Shown one piece after another: positions 1 to 9,862 of a stretch of 64,000 bases of DNA (its first letter is position 1; each line of letters starts with the position of its first letter). The DNA is from Paracoccus aerodenitrificans. GTDB taxonomy: Bacteria; Pseudomonadota; Alphaproteobacteria; Rhodobacterales; Rhodobacteraceae. The stretch spans positions 124,001 through 188,000 of the forward strand of contig NZ_CP115780.1 of the NCBI RefSeq assembly GCF_027913215.1. Direction: 5' to 3'. Made by a program: the position numbers and the translations under genes. Below the pieces are notes generated by a model. The model saw nothing but the letters and a program-made list of their open reading frames with translations. It searched no databases and was not told the DNA's origin.

Positions 1-2195
1 AGTGCTGCCACGGCGGGGCTGATGATCAACGGATAAAACACCCCTGCCGCCATCGGAAAGGCGACCACGTTGTAAGCCACGGCCCAGAACAGGTTCTGGT
101 GCATCTTGCGCAAGGTGGCGCGCGACAACTCGATGGCCCCCACGACATCGTAGGGATCGCTTTTCATCAGCACGACATCGGCGCTTTCCATCGCCACGTC
201 GGTGCCCGCACCGATGGCAAATCCGACATCGGCCTGGGTCAACGCGGGTGCGTCGTTGACACCGTCACCGACCATGCCGACCTTCTTACCCTGGGCCTGA
301 AGCTCTTTGACCTTCTCGGCCTTTTGGCCCGGAAGAACATCTGCCAGCACAATGTCGATGCCCAGCTCGCCCGCGATCCGCCTTGCGGTACCTTCGTTGT
401 CGCCGGTCAGCATCGCCACCTCGACGCCGCGTGCGCGCAGCTTGGCCACGGTGGCCTTGGCGCTCGGACGCGGCGCATCAGCGATGGCGATCAGGCCCAG
501 CATCCGTCCGCCCTGCGCCACATGCACAACCGTGCGGCCCTCGTCCTTCAGGCGCTCGGCCTCCGCCGTCAGGGTGCCGACGTCGATACCCTCCTCGTCC
601 ATCAGGCGCCGATTGCCGACCAGCACGGTCTTGCCTGCGACTTCGGCGCGCGCGCCGCGGCCTTCGAGGTTGAGAAACTCGGCCATCTGCGGGACGTCGA
701 GGTCCGCCGCGCGTTCGACAATGGCGAGCGCCAGCGGGTGGTCCGAGCCGCGATCGACGGCCGCCGCAGCACGCAGCGCGTCATCTTCGGTGCTGTCCTC
801 AGCAGCCACGACTTCGACCACGCGCGGTTCGCCCATCGTCAACGTGCCGGTCTTGTCGAAGATGATCACGTCAAGCTTTGTCGCGCCTTCCAGCGCACCC
901 GCATTCTTGAACAGGATACCGTGCTGCGCCCCTAAGCCTGTGCCCACCATCACCGCCATCGGCGTAGCAAGCCCAAGCGCGTCCGGGCAGGCGATAACGA
1001 AGACGGTGATCGTCAGCGTCAGTGCGAACAAAAGCGGAGAGCCGATCCACCAGAACCAGACCGCGAAGGTTGCAAGTCCGATCACGACGGCGATCAGCAC
1101 CAGCCATTGTGAGGCTTTGTCGGCCAGAAGCTGGGCGGGTGCCTTGGAGTTCTGCGCCTCCTGCACCAGCTTGACGATCTGCGCCAGCGCGGTGTCGGCC
1201 CCGACCTTGGTGGCGCGGTAACGGAAACTGCCGCTCTTGTTGATGGTGGCGCCAATCACGGTGTCGCCAACGATCTTGTTGACCGGCATGGACTCGCCTG
1301 TCAGCATGGATTCGTCGACCAGTGATGCGCCTTCGACAACCTCGCCATCCACAGGGATCTTGTTGCCGGGCCGGATCAGCACGATCTCGCCCTCAAGTAC
1401 TTCGGAGGTAGGCACCTCGACGTCTTGCCCGTCGCGGATAACGGTCGCCATCGGCGGCGCAAGATCGAGAAGCGCCCGGATCGCCGCCGAGGCCCCTGCC
1501 CGCGCGCGCATCTCCAGCCAGTGACCCAACAGGATGAACACCAGCAGCACCGCCACCGCCTCGTAGAATTGCACGCCCGGAAAGAAGAAGGTAGACCCGA
1601 CGCTGAACACATAACCGGTGCCAACCGACAGCACGACCAGGACCGCCATGTTCAGGATGCCGTTGCGCAAGGCGCGCCAGGCGGCGACGAAGAACGGCCA
1701 GCTTGGCCAGATAATCGCGGCACTACCCAGGAAGAACAGCCACAGATCCAGTTCCAGCCCGAAGGGCGGCGCGGGTGGCGTGAACAGGCCACCCATTGGC
1801 GAATAAGTGAAGATCGGGATGGTGAACAGCAGCGCCACCCAGAAGCGGTTGCGCATGTCGCGGACCATGCTGGCCATGTCCATGCCACCGCCGTGGCCCA
1901 TCTCGTGCGCCATCGCGTCGTGGCCAGCCGGGGCCTCTGCGCCAGACATTTGATGGTCGGCATGGCAGACATGGTTCGGAACCCGCTCCCCGGCGCAGTG
2001 GAATCTGCAGGCCTCAACCGTGTTGCGCAGCTCTTCCTCGCCCACTGCCGTCTCGTCGTATTGGACTGTCACGCTTTCCGATGCCGGGTTCGCTTCGGCT
2101 CTGTGCACTCCGTCGAGAGCTGACAAATGGCGTTCGACCGCGAGATGATCGAGTTCCTCGAACAGCCCGCGGACCTCAAGGGTCAATGATTTCAT
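1..2195 (-). CDS. P1B-type heavy-metal (copper-like) translocating ATPase, C-terminus cut by window edge
   Basis: Pumps a transition metal across the inner membrane using ATP. The reverse strand reads openly from an ATG at 2195 to base 1, giving 731 residues; the end of the last membrane helix is outside the window. In order: an N-terminal HMA-like fold (about 1-75) with no CxxC but a CRFHC, a Met/His-rich stretch (about 78-110), membrane helices, an actuator domain with TGES, the membrane motif Cys-Pro-Asp at 403-405, the phosphorylated Asp447 in DKTGT, and the GDGVND hinge. The layout suits Cu-type pumps, but CPD replaces the usual CPC or CPH, so the metal is uncertain. It is transcribed away from the patatin gene and lies near the complex I-like operon that carries heavy-metal-binding domains. 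Family is certain; copper as substrate is inference. Confidence 0.93.
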   Translation of the reverse strand, partial: MKSLTLEVRGLFEELDHLAVERHLSALDGVHRAEANPASESVTVQYDETAVGEEELRNTVEACRFHCAGERVPNHVCHADHQMSGAEAPAGHDAMAHEMGHGGGMDMASMVRDMRNRFWVALLFTIPIFTYSPMGGLFTPPAPPFGLELDLWLFFLGSAAIIWPSWPFFVAAWRALRNGILNMAVLVVLSVGTGYVFSVGSTFFFPGVQFYEAVAVLLVFILLGHWLEMRARAGASAAIRALLDLAPPMATVIRDGQDVEVPTSEVLEGEIVLIRPGNKIPVDGEVVEGASLVDESMLTGESMPVNKIVGDTVIGATINKSGSFRYRATKVGADTALAQIVKLVQEAQNSKAPAQLLADKASQWLVLIAVVIGLATFAVWFWWIGSPLLFALTLTITVFVIACPDALGLATPMAVMVGTGLGAQHGILFKNAGALEGATKLDVIIFDKTGTLTMGEPRVVEVVAAEDSTEDDALRAAAAVDRGSDHPLALAIVERAADLDVPQMAEFLNLEGRGARAEVAGKTVLVGNRRLMDEEGIDVGTLTAEAERLKDEGRTVVHVAQGGRMLGLIAIADAPRPSAKATVAKLRARGVEVAMLTGDNEGTARRIAGELGIDIVLADVLPGQKAEKVKELQAQGKKVGMVGDGVNDAPALTQADVGFAIGAGTDVAMESADVVLMKSDPYDVVGAIELSRATLRKMHQNLFWAVAYNVVAFPMAAGVFYPLIISPAVAA

Positions 2196-2351
2196 GTTGG
2201 CTCCTGTCCACTTTCCTTGCGATCGAGAACGACCGTTTAGGTAAATAGACGTTGCCCACTCTCTGACGTTACAACGTTGGTTGGCAAAAATCGTTACGGT
2301 TTGATTTTTTGGCGTGTTCCACCTTCTCGAGTAAGTGACCGAGATACGTCA

Positions 2352-2371
2352 GTTACAATTCATTTCGTAAC
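2352..2371. promoter_or_regulatory. Inverted repeat in the copA-like/patatin divergent intergenic region
   Basis: GTTAC and GTAAC arms are separated by 10 bases. They lie in the 264-base AT-richer gap between the metal ATPase start (2195) and the patatin start (2460). Further CGTTAC-type words occur at about 2260-2300. Nothing resembles a CueR-type site. This is only a candidate operator. Confidence 0.2.
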
Positions 2372-2459
2372 GATATCCCTCGTTCAGCGTCTATTTCGAT
2401 GCAGGGTTTAAGCGAACATGCGGCTGCTGTATGCGTTTTTCGAACATGAAGGCTGAACA

Positions 2460-3365
2460 TTGACGGATTTCACGAAACCAGTCGGCAAGACGCACAAATC
2501 CTTTGCCCTCGTGTTAAGTGGTGGCGGGGCGAGAGGCCTGTCACACGCCGGTGTCCTACGCGCCCTCGTCGCAAGGGGCTATACCCCGAGCGCGATCGTA
2601 GGGGTGTCCATGGGTGCGGTCGTCGGCACCACATACGCCATGAACGACGATTGGTTCGACGCATTGGTCGCCATGGACACCAGCGGGTTTCCGGCAACCC
2701 CGGACTTTCGCTTGCCAGGTCTAACCGCTCGGATGAAAGGCCTTCGAACCGCTTTGCTTGCCGCGCGGGACATGTACTTTGGCTGGGGAGTTGGAGCGCC
2801 TACCGAGACATGGGGCCGCAGCGTCCTGTCCAGTCTGACGCAAGGTAAAAATCTTGAGAATGGTCGCATCCCGATCTTTGTCTGCGCGACGGATATGCTG
2901 ACCGGGAAACGTGTGGTTTTCGGCAAGGGGAATGCCACAGATTACATCTATGCAAGCGCGGCGCTCGCCGGAATATTGCCACCCCTGGTCGATGGACCGC
3001 ATGTGCTGATGGACGGGGCTTACGCAGACATAGCGCCGGTCGACGTTGCGAGGGCTACAAGTGCCGAGATCGTGATCGCCGTCGACCCAAGCCAGCGCGA
3101 AAACACCATTGGCCCGAAAAACGGGATGCAGGCGATGCTGCGATCCATAGAAGTCTGCCAGTATGAACATGCACGGTTGCGGTTCGCGCAGGCGGATCTG
3201 GTGATCCGGCCTGAATTCGGACGGTCGATCGGCACACTTGAATTCGGTCTAAAGCGCCACTGTATCGCGGCTGGGGCCGTGGCCACCCGCCGCGCTTATG
3301 GTGATATCGAGACGCTGCTTAATCCCGGGAATGCGGAGCGAATGGCCGAGCCGCTGGCAGGCTAG
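2460..3365 (+). CDS. Patatin-like phospholipase family protein (RssA type)
   Basis: A predicted serine hydrolase acting on acyl esters or phospholipids. The 301-residue protein has the patatin oxyanion motif GGGARG at 21-26, the nucleophile motif GVSMG with Ser50, and the partner aspartate in DGA at residue 185. These form the Ser-Asp dyad of the family. There is no clear signal peptide, so it is probably cytoplasmic or peripherally membrane-bound. The start is TTG, supported by a GAAGG ribosome site about 7 bases upstream; the nearby ATG at 2445 hits a stop after five codons, and the next in-frame Met is already inside the GVSMG motif. It stands alone on the plus strand, facing the nuo-like operon tail-to-tail. 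Substrate unknown. Confidence 0.88.
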   Translation: MTDFTKPVGKTHKSFALVLSGGGARGLSHAGVLRALVARGYTPSAIVGVSMGAVVGTTYAMNDDWFDALVAMDTSGFPATPDFRLPGLTARMKGLRTALLAARDMYFGWGVGAPTETWGRSVLSSLTQGKNLENGRIPIFVCATDMLTGKRVVFGKGNATDYIYASAALAGILPPLVDGPHVLMDGAYADIAPVDVARATSAEIVIAVDPSQRENTIGPKNGMQAMLRSIEVCQYEHARLRFAQADLVIRPEFGRSIGTLEFGLKRHCIAAGAVATRRAYGDIETLLNPGNAERMAEPLAG

Positions 3366-3414
3366 GATAGCAAGATCACCACTTTGACCGACTGGCACAA
3401 AACCGCGCCTTAAG

Positions 3415-4773
3415 TCAGCCGGGAAACACTCCCGCAAATAGCCCCATCAGCGCCGTGACCAGCGCGGTCGCCCAGAGAACGACCAACAGCGGCGGCGCCA
3501 TCTCAGTCCGGCCCGCATCGCCCTCGCGCGCCTGATACATCGACACCACTATGCGCAGATAGACCGCCAGCGCCAGCACACTGTTGAGGATGCCGATCAC
3601 CGCCAGCCACAGATAGCCGGTCTCGATCGCGGCGCCGAACAGCAGCACCTTGCCGACAAAGCCGAAGAGCGGCGGAATGCCGGTGAGCGACAGCAGGAAC
3701 ACGACCATCGCCACGCCGACCACCGGTCGCGCGCGGCCGAACCCCTTGAAATCGTCCAGATTGCGGCCCGCGATCATTATGACTGCAAAGGCTCCCAGGT
3801 TCATCGCCACATAGGCCGCACCAAACACGATTACCGAAGGCAGGGCCAGCGCGCTGGTACCGAGCGCCACGATCCCCATCATGAAATAGCCCGCCTGCGC
3901 AACCGAAGAATAGGCCAGCAGCCGCACGGCATTGGTCTGCACCAGAGCCGCCAGATAGCCGAGTGTCATCGTCACTGCCGCGATCAGCGCGACGACGAAC
4001 GGCCAGCCGGTGGCTACCGGCAGATCGCGCAGCACCTGCGCAAAGGCGAAGATCGCGGCAACCTTGGTGATGACCGACAGGAACGCCGCGACCGAGACCG
4101 GCGCGCCGTCATAGGCGTCCGGTGCCCAGAACTGGAACGGCACCAGCGCCGCCTTGTAGCCCAGCCCGATCAGCACCGCGACCAGCCCCGCCAGCGCGAT
4201 CAGCGGCTTGCCATCGAGCGCCCCGAGCTCGGAAAAGAGCGTCGACCCGGCCCCACCGAACCAGAAGGTCAGCCCGTAGATCATCACCGATCCGGTGACG
4301 GCGCCGAACACCAGATATTTCATCGCCGCCTCGGTCGCGGCATCGTTGCGCGGCCAGGCCACCATCGCGAAGGAGCCGAGGCCCGTCAGGACCACGCCCA
4401 GGACCAGCAGCATCATGTCGCCACCGCCCGCCAGCATCAGCGCCCCCAGCGTCACCAGGCACAGCAGCACATAAACGCTGCCCTCGCGGTCCTTCCCGGC
4501 GATCTCGGCCCGCGTCATCAAAAGCGCCAGCGCGGTGCCCGGCAGCAAGATCAACTTGGCCCAGCCGGACAGCAGATCGACGCGGTAGGTGCCGCCAAAG
4601 ACGCTGGTGTCGGCCTCCAGCAGCGGAAGGGTCAGCGCGGTGGACAGACCCAGCCCGATCAGCCCGAACGCCAACGCCAGACGGGGCGCGCGCAGCATCT
4701 CGGCCACCAGCATCAGCACGACAGTGGAGGCCAGCATCAGCTCGGGAAACAGAAAGGACAGGTCGCGCGCCAT
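3415..4773 (-). CDS. nuoN: NuoN-like antiporter subunit of a complex I-like assembly
   Basis: A multi-helix membrane subunit of the Mrp/Nuo proton-channel family, 452 residues. The region FQFWAPDAYDGAPVSV keeps the NuoN pattern around the half-channel, and the Lys in FLSVITK is present, but the normally conserved His before the Trp is Gln. I place the start at the ATG at 4773, where MARDLSF matches a NuoN N-terminus; its ATG shares one base with the nuoM stop (TAATG). The longer upstream reading lies inside nuoM and is not native. It is the last gene of the eight-gene operon, with no terminator hairpin evident in the 49 bases before the patatin stop. It probably conducts protons or Na+ within the assembly. 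Confidence 0.92.
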   Translation of the reverse strand: MARDLSFLFPELMLASTVVLMLVAEMLRAPRLALAFGLIGLGLSTALTLPLLEADTSVFGGTYRVDLLSGWAKLILLPGTALALLMTRAEIAGKDREGSVYVLLCLVTLGALMLAGGGDMMLLVLGVVLTGLGSFAMVAWPRNDAATEAAMKYLVFGAVTGSVMIYGLTFWFGGAGSTLFSELGALDGKPLIALAGLVAVLIGLGYKAALVPFQFWAPDAYDGAPVSVAAFLSVITKVAAIFAFAQVLRDLPVATGWPFVVALIAAVTMTLGYLAALVQTNAVRLLAYSSVAQAGYFMMGIVALGTSALALPSVIVFGAAYVAMNLGAFAVIMIAGRNLDDFKGFGRARPVVGVAMVVFLLSLTGIPPLFGFVGKVLLFGAAIETGYLWLAVIGILNSVLALAVYLRIVVSMYQAREGDAGRTEMAPPLLVVLWATALVTALMGLFAGVFPG

Positions 4774-6233
4774 TAGAATTGCAGTGCCCGCATCGTCGCG
4801 TCGATCATGCCCAGCAACCAGGACGGCGCGACCCCGATAAGGATGATGAGGATGAGCAGCGGCACGACGGCCTGCATCTCGCCGCGGTCCAGATCGGGCA
4901 TCGCCGCCCATTTCTCGTTCGGCTCGCCCAGAAATACCGCCGCGATCGCGCGCAGGTAAAGCCCCGCCGTCACCACAATGGCGATAATCGCCACGATGGC
5001 CCAGGGCTGAGCATTCAGCGTGGCCAGGAAGATCTGAAATTCAGCCGGGAAATGCGCCAACCCCGGCAGCCCGAGCGAGGCAAAGGCCGACAGCACGAAG
5101 GCCCAGCCCAGCCATGGCACCTGCCCCAGCAGCCCGCCGAACGCGGTCATCTCGCGTTCGTGGGCGCGCGACTGCAACATGCCGACGAGAAAGAACAACG
5201 CCCCGGTGACGACGCCGTGGCTGACCATCTGCAAGGTCGCACCATTGAGCGCGACCGCCCGCAAGTCAGGGTCCAGCGTCAGCGCCGCCACCGCGACGCC
5301 GATCACCACATAGCCCATGTGGTTCACCGACGTATAGGCGATCATCTTCTTCAGATCTGACTGCGCCAGCGCCACGAAGGCACCGTAAAGGGCGCTGAAT
5401 ACGCCAAAGGCCAGCACCACCTGACCGGCCTGCGCAAAGGCGTCGGGCGTCATCTGTAAGGCGAAACGCACAAGGCCGTATGTGCCGAATTTCAGCATCA
5501 CCCCGGCGAGGATCACGCTGCCCACGGTCGGGGCCTGCACGTGGGCCGCGGGCAGCCAAGTATGCACTGGAAAGGACGGGATCTTGACCGCGAAGGTGAA
5601 CAGCATCGCGATCAGCGCCAGCATCGCCGCCAGCCCAGTCAGTGGCGGCGCCTCGATCCACAGCCGCATGTCAAAACTTCCCGTGGCCAGATACAGCCCG
5701 ATGATCGCCAGCAACAGCGGCAGCGAGCCTAGCAGCGTGTAGATGAAGAACATCAGCCCGGCGCGCTGGCGTTCTTCATAGCCCCAGCCGACGATCATGA
5801 AGTACATGCCGACCAGCGACACTTCAAAGAAGACGTAGAACAGGAGCGCGTCCAGCGCCGCGAAAGTGCCGATCGACGCGGTCTCCAGCATCAGCATCAG
5901 CGCGACAAAGACCGCCGGGCGGTCGGTGATCCGCGCCGCATAGATTGCCGACAGGAAAAACAGCAGCGAGGTCAGCAGGATCAGCGGCAGGCTTAGCCCG
6001 TCGATGCCCAGCCGGTAGGCCGCGCCGATGGCCGGGATCCATGCGATCTCCTCGACCTGCGCGAAACCGCCTGGCAGCGTGCCCCGCGCCCAGATCGCCA
6101 GCGTCACCACGAAGGTCAGCCCGGTGGTGGCGATGGAAACGCCATGGGCGATGCGCGCCGACTTGTTTGGCAGGGCCATCAGCAGCACGCCACCAAGAAG
6201 CGGCAAAAAGACGGAGACCGAGAGAAGGGGCAT
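4773..6233 (-). CDS. nuoM: NuoM-like antiporter subunit of a complex I-like assembly
   Basis: Proton-channel membrane subunit, 486 residues, close to normal NuoM length. It keeps the functional residues of pumping NuoM: the helix-5 glutamate in FYVFFEVSL, the helix-7 lysine in AVKIPSFPVHTWL, and the discontinuous-helix sequence HVQAPTVGSVILAGVMLK with its lysine. Residues for ion translocation therefore look intact even though the operon lacks the redox module. It ends in TAATG with nuoN and lies 17 bases after nuoL. Expected in the inner membrane between NuoL and NuoN. Confidence 0.94.
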   Translation of the reverse strand: MPLLSVSVFLPLLGGVLLMALPNKSARIAHGVSIATTGLTFVVTLAIWARGTLPGGFAQVEEIAWIPAIGAAYRLGIDGLSLPLILLTSLLFFLSAIYAARITDRPAVFVALMLMLETASIGTFAALDALLFYVFFEVSLVGMYFMIVGWGYEERQRAGLMFFIYTLLGSLPLLLAIIGLYLATGSFDMRLWIEAPPLTGLAAMLALIAMLFTFAVKIPSFPVHTWLPAAHVQAPTVGSVILAGVMLKFGTYGLVRFALQMTPDAFAQAGQVVLAFGVFSALYGAFVALAQSDLKKMIAYTSVNHMGYVVIGVAVAALTLDPDLRAVALNGATLQMVSHGVVTGALFFLVGMLQSRAHEREMTAFGGLLGQVPWLGWAFVLSAFASLGLPGLAHFPAEFQIFLATLNAQPWAIVAIIAIVVTAGLYLRAIAAVFLGEPNEKWAAMPDLDRGEMQAVVPLLILIILIGVAPSWLLGMIDATMRALQF

Positions 6234-6250
6234 GGCGGGGTCGTCTTTCT

Positions 6251-8146
6251 TCAGGAGGACATCGGTAAGATCAGCAGCACCGCCGCGATGACGGCAATGC
6301 CCATGACGGTCAGGGCGAGTTCGCGGTGGATGAGCCCGCTTTGCAGCAGGCGCAGGCGGCGGCCGGCGGCAATTGTCCGGTCGACAAGGCCGAAGATCAG
6401 CCCGTCGATGCCTTTTGTGTCGGTGGTCTCGGCGCTGTCACCCAGGCGCAGGTTCATCCGGCCCACCTGAAGGGTCGCGGCATAAAGCCGGTTGTCTGAA
6501 CGCTCGGCACTGGATGCGGTGCCAAGGCTCAAGATCCGCACAAGGCCAAGTTGCGACGCCAGCAGACGCCGTTCGAAACCTTCACAGGCGGCGGCAAAAG
6601 CCAGCGACGGGCGCAGCACCAGCCCGTCCATACCGCCCGCGACGGCAAAGCCGCGCTGCGCCATCGGCAGAACCGGCCCCATCAGGCGAGTAGGTTGGAT
6701 GAACCAGCCCAGCACCAGGCCGCTCAGCGCCGCCATAAGCCCGAGGATCATCGCGGTTCCTTCCGGCGGCAGTTCGGCCTCAAGCAGATGTTCCAGCGGC
6801 GTGAAGGCGAACCCAAGCCCCGCCGCCAGCGCCGTCAGCACCGCCATGCCCGCACCCATCCAGCCCATCCCCTTGCCCAGAACGGGCTGGGCCTCGCCCT
6901 GCCACAGCACCCGCAGCGCCCGCGCCATATAGGCCCCGGTCAGCACCGTGCCTGCCAGCGCCAGCGGCGCGAGCCATACGACCCCGGGGGCCGCCAGCGC
7001 GGCGGCAAGGATCGCGTCCTTGGAAAAGAACCCCGCCAGCGGCGGGATCCCCGCCAGCGCCAAAGCAGCAATGCCGAAAGCGGCCAGCACCAGCGGTCGT
7101 GCCCGGCCCGCGCCCGCGACCGCATCCATGTCGGTGCTGTCGCGATCATGCTGGAACACACCCGCCCCCAGAAAAAGCGTGCTCTTTATCGCCGCGTGGG
7201 CGATAAGGTGCAGCAGCGCCGCCACCGGCACCCCCGCGCCAATGGCCAGCAGCATCAGCCCGTACTGGCTGGAGGTCGAGGCGGCCAGCAGCCGCTTCAG
7301 GTCCCGCTCGGCCAGCGCGATCAGGCCGGCAACGACGGCGGTGACGCCGCCCACCAGCCCGACCGCAATCAGCGCGCCTGCGGGCAGCATCGGGGTCACG
7401 CGGATCAGCAGGATCGCCCCCGCCGCCACCAGAGTCGCGGAATGCAGCAAAGCGGAGACCGGCGTCGGGCCGGCCATGGCGCGCTGCAACCAGTCCTGCA
7501 ACGGCACCTGCGCCGACTTGCCCATCGCGCCGATCAGCAACAGCAACCCGGCGACCAGTGCGGGCGTGCCGGTGATATCCAACGTGGCCGAGATTTCCGC
7601 GGTGCCGGCCCAGCCGATCAGCACGAAAATCCCCAGATAAAGCCCCAGATCGGCGCTGCGGGTATACAGAAACGCCCGCATCGCGGCACCGGGCACGCCG
7701 TCACGCCCATGCCAGAACCCGATCAGCAGATAGCTGGAAAAACCGATCAGTTCCCACGCCGCCAGCACGGTGATCCAGTCGCCCGCCAGAACCAGCGCCT
7801 GCATCGCGGCGACAAACAGCAGCAGGATCCCGAAAAAGCGCGGCTTCTCGGGGTCGCTGCGCATGTAACCGACAGCGTAGATCAGCACACAGGCCGCCAC
7901 CGTCGCCACCATGGCCGAAAACACCGCCGTCAGCGGCGTCGCGACCAACCGCAGCGGCATCTGCGGCAGCCCCGGCAGGACCAGTTGCATGGTGCCACCG
8001 GAAACGATCCCCGCCAGCAACGCCATCGCCGCGACAAACCCAAGGCCGACGCCCGCCAGTGCAATCGCTTCGGGTGCGCGGCGCAGCACAAGCGCCGCGA
8101 GACCCGCCAGCAGCGGCGCAAGGATAATGAGCGCCAGCATCGTCAT
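6251..8146 (-). CDS. nuoL: NuoL-like antiporter subunit of a complex I-like assembly
   Basis: The distal proton-channel subunit, 631 residues. It keeps the helix-5 glutamate (WELIGFSSYLLIGFWH), the helix-7 lysine in GKSAQVPLQDWL and the lysine in GFFSKDAIL. In the helix-7/8 loop the usual His is Gln and the usual Asp is Arg (QDWLQRAM), a departure from respiratory NuoL. The C-terminal part beyond about residue 480 is shaped like the NuoL lateral arm and extra helix. The start overlaps the nuoK stop in an ATGA, which signals translational coupling. Related NuoL-like proteins also work outside complex I, for example with DabA or in Mrp antiporters, so family membership does not prove a respiratory role. 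Confidence 0.93.
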   Translation of the reverse strand: MTMLALIILAPLLAGLAALVLRRAPEAIALAGVGLGFVAAMALLAGIVSGGTMQLVLPGLPQMPLRLVATPLTAVFSAMVATVAACVLIYAVGYMRSDPEKPRFFGILLLFVAAMQALVLAGDWITVLAAWELIGFSSYLLIGFWHGRDGVPGAAMRAFLYTRSADLGLYLGIFVLIGWAGTAEISATLDITGTPALVAGLLLLIGAMGKSAQVPLQDWLQRAMAGPTPVSALLHSATLVAAGAILLIRVTPMLPAGALIAVGLVGGVTAVVAGLIALAERDLKRLLAASTSSQYGLMLLAIGAGVPVAALLHLIAHAAIKSTLFLGAGVFQHDRDSTDMDAVAGAGRARPLVLAAFGIAALALAGIPPLAGFFSKDAILAAALAAPGVVWLAPLALAGTVLTGAYMARALRVLWQGEAQPVLGKGMGWMGAGMAVLTALAAGLGFAFTPLEHLLEAELPPEGTAMILGLMAALSGLVLGWFIQPTRLMGPVLPMAQRGFAVAGGMDGLVLRPSLAFAAACEGFERRLLASQLGLVRILSLGTASSAERSDNRLYAATLQVGRMNLRLGDSAETTDTKGIDGLIFGLVDRTIAAGRRLRLLQSGLIHRELALTVMGIAVIAAVLLILPMSS

Positions 8147-8454
8147 CCCTTCAACTCGCGCGCTTCTTCCATCTCAACCGACCCGCGCACCCGGAACCGC
8201 GCGATGGCGATGGCAAAGCCGACCGCCATTTCGACCGCCATCACCGCCATCACGATCAGCACGAACATCTGACCGGCCGGTTCATCGGGATGCAGATAGC
8301 GCCAGAAGGCCACCAGATTGACCAGTGCTGCGGCCAAAATCAGCTCGACCCCCATGATGATCATCACCAGGTTCGTCTGGCTCAGCGCGCCGTAAAGACC
8401 GATACCAAACAGCCCCGCGCCGACGCTGAGCGCGATCATCATCTCCACAATCAT
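8143..8454 (-). CDS. nuoK: NuoK-like membrane subunit
   Basis: A small three-helix membrane subunit, 103 residues, the usual NuoK/MrpC length. The buried glutamate in MGVELILAAALVNLVAF (helix 2), needed for proton translocation in complex I, is present. A second acidic residue lies in VMAVMAVEMAVGFAI (helix 3). Both ends overlap their neighbours by four bases (ATGA), so it is translated with nuoJ and nuoL. In complex I it sits between NuoJ and NuoN and carries part of the hydrophilic axis. Confidence 0.94.
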   Translation of the reverse strand: MIVEMMIALSVGAGLFGIGLYGALSQTNLVMIIMGVELILAAALVNLVAFWRYLHPDEPAGQMFVLIVMAVMAVEMAVGFAIAIARFRVRGSVEMEEARELKG

Positions 8455-8966
8455 TTGCTCTGCTCCGCGTTGGGGACGATGGCCACCATCGTGGCCGCAA
8501 CCATGGCCGTCAGGATGGTCAGCCCTGCCGACTGGAAGATGAACATTGACCGGCCCAGCAATTCGCGGCCCAGATCGGCGGCCTGTTCATGCGCACCCGG
8601 CACAGACAGGGCGACCGGACCCCAATCGGGCAGCCAGACCAGCAGCAGCGCCGCCAGCAGCCCAATGCCCCCGGCCCAGAGCGACAGGCGTTTCTGGTGG
8701 GTCATGTCCATTTTGCCCATGCCGCCGGGATCCATCATGAACATCACCATGAAAATCGCCATCACGCTCATTTCCGTGGCCATCATCATGATCTGCAACA
8801 CGCCCAGAAACTCGGCCTGCATGACCAGAAACATCGCCCCTATCGCGGTTTGCGAAAACAGCAGCGCCAGCGCCGAGCGCACCATCGAATGGGTGCGGAA
8901 AACCACGACGCCGAACCACACCGCCGCGCCGCCGAAGAACGCCAAGAAGATCATCTGAACCGTCAT
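8451..8966 (-). CDS. nuoJ: NuoJ-like membrane subunit
   Basis: Membrane subunit of 171 residues that in complex I forms part of the junction to the quinone chamber. The start is the ATG at 8966 (MTVQMIFLAFF), which makes an ATGA overlap with the nuoH stop. The longer upstream reading is nuoH coding sequence in another frame. The conserved first helices read FLAFFGGAAVWFGVVVFRT and SALALLFSQTAIGAMFL, with the helix-3 region LQIMMMATEMSVMAIFMVM rich in Met. The Met richness resembles metal-exposed membrane proteins but may be chance. Confidence 0.92.
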   Translation of the reverse strand: MTVQMIFLAFFGGAAVWFGVVVFRTHSMVRSALALLFSQTAIGAMFLVMQAEFLGVLQIMMMATEMSVMAIFMVMFMMDPGGMGKMDMTHQKRLSLWAGGIGLLAALLLVWLPDWGPVALSVPGAHEQAADLGRELLGRSMFIFQSAGLTILTAMVAATMVAIVPNAEQSK

Positions 8967-9862
8967 ATCGGCACCACCAGCGCGATCACGCCCACGACAA
9001 AGATATTGGCCAGCGCCAGCGAGATCCCTAGCTTCCAGCTCAGCGCCAGGTAACGCGCTTCGCGGATGCGCGGCATATAGCGCCCGACGCTCAGCATGGC
9101 CGCGGCCACGGCCAGGATCTTGATCGCGCTCCAGGCCCACGCGGGCAGCCACGGGCCCAGCCAGCCGCCCAGATAGAAGGTCACGGTCGCCCCCGCCAGC
9201 GCCAGGATAATGACCATCCGCGCCAGCCGCAGCACTGCCAGCCGCACGCCGGTATATTCCGCCTCGACCCCGCCGGCCAATTCGCCGGTCGCATCGGGCA
9301 GGTCCAGCGGCGGCAGCCAGGCCAGCCCCATCGCCGCCACGACGAACAGGACAAACCCCATCGGCTGGTACAGCACGTTCCAGAGCTGCGCCTGCGAGGC
9401 GACGATCTCAACCGTCGAGAGCGACTCCGCCCGCATGGCGACGGCGGTGATCGGCATCACGATCAGCATGGCATAGGCAATGAACTGGCCCAGGAACCGC
9501 CAGCCCGCGATCATGGCGTAGGCCCCGTTCGGCCCCCAGCCCGCCATGATCAGCGCCACCAGCACATAGGCCAGCGCAGCGTTCAAAAACAGCGCTCCGG
9601 TCGCCAGGTCGGTGATGATAAGCCCCGGCGCCAGCGGGATCACTGCCACCGCCATCAGCCCCGCCACCAAAAGCAGCACCGGCCCAAGCTCAAAGAACAA
9701 CCGGTCAGATTTGCGCGCCAGCAGCGATTCCCGCCCCATAAGCGCCAAGGCGGCCCAGGCCGGACCGGTCAGGCTCAGGTGCCCATGCACGGCCCATCGT
9801 TCGATGACGGCCAGCGCATAGGCCCCGGCGGCGAGCGACAGGAGAACGACAAGAATGCTCAT
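8963..9862 (-). CDS. nuoH: NuoH-like membrane subunit, altered quinone-site loop
   Basis: Membrane subunit of 299 residues that in complex I links the quinone cavity to the proton channels. The acidic loop remains recognisable as DLPDATGELAGGVEAEYTG, but the usual preceding ENRxPFD signature is lost (here LAWLPPLDLPD). The first cytoplasmic loop, normally PNRVGP, is not recognisable either. This agrees with loss of the quinone residues in the fused NuoD-like partner. It starts with an ATGA overlap on the fusion gene and ends in an ATGA overlap with nuoJ. Overall it looks like a NuoH kept for coupling, not quinone chemistry. Confidence 0.9.
   Translation of the reverse strand: MSILVVLLSLAAGAYALAVIERWAVHGHLSLTGPAWAALALMGRESLLARKSDRLFFELGPVLLLVAGLMAVAVIPLAPGLIITDLATGALFLNAALAYVLVALIMAGWGPNGAYAMIAGWRFLGQFIAYAMLIVMPITAVAMRAESLSTVEIVASQAQLWNVLYQPMGFVLFVVAAMGLAWLPPLDLPDATGELAGGVEAEYTGVRLAVLRLARMVIILALAGATVTFYLGGWLGPWLPAWAWSAIKILAVAAAMLSVGRYMPRIREARYLALSWKLGISLALANIFVVGVIALVVPI

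Noticed and set aside
6551..8272. Long plus-strand open frame rich in Gln, His and Arg opposite nuoL/nuoK
   Set aside because: It is the antisense of a strongly conserved NuoL-like gene in high-GC DNA; the residue composition is a codon-complement artefact and no homology or ribosome site is seen.
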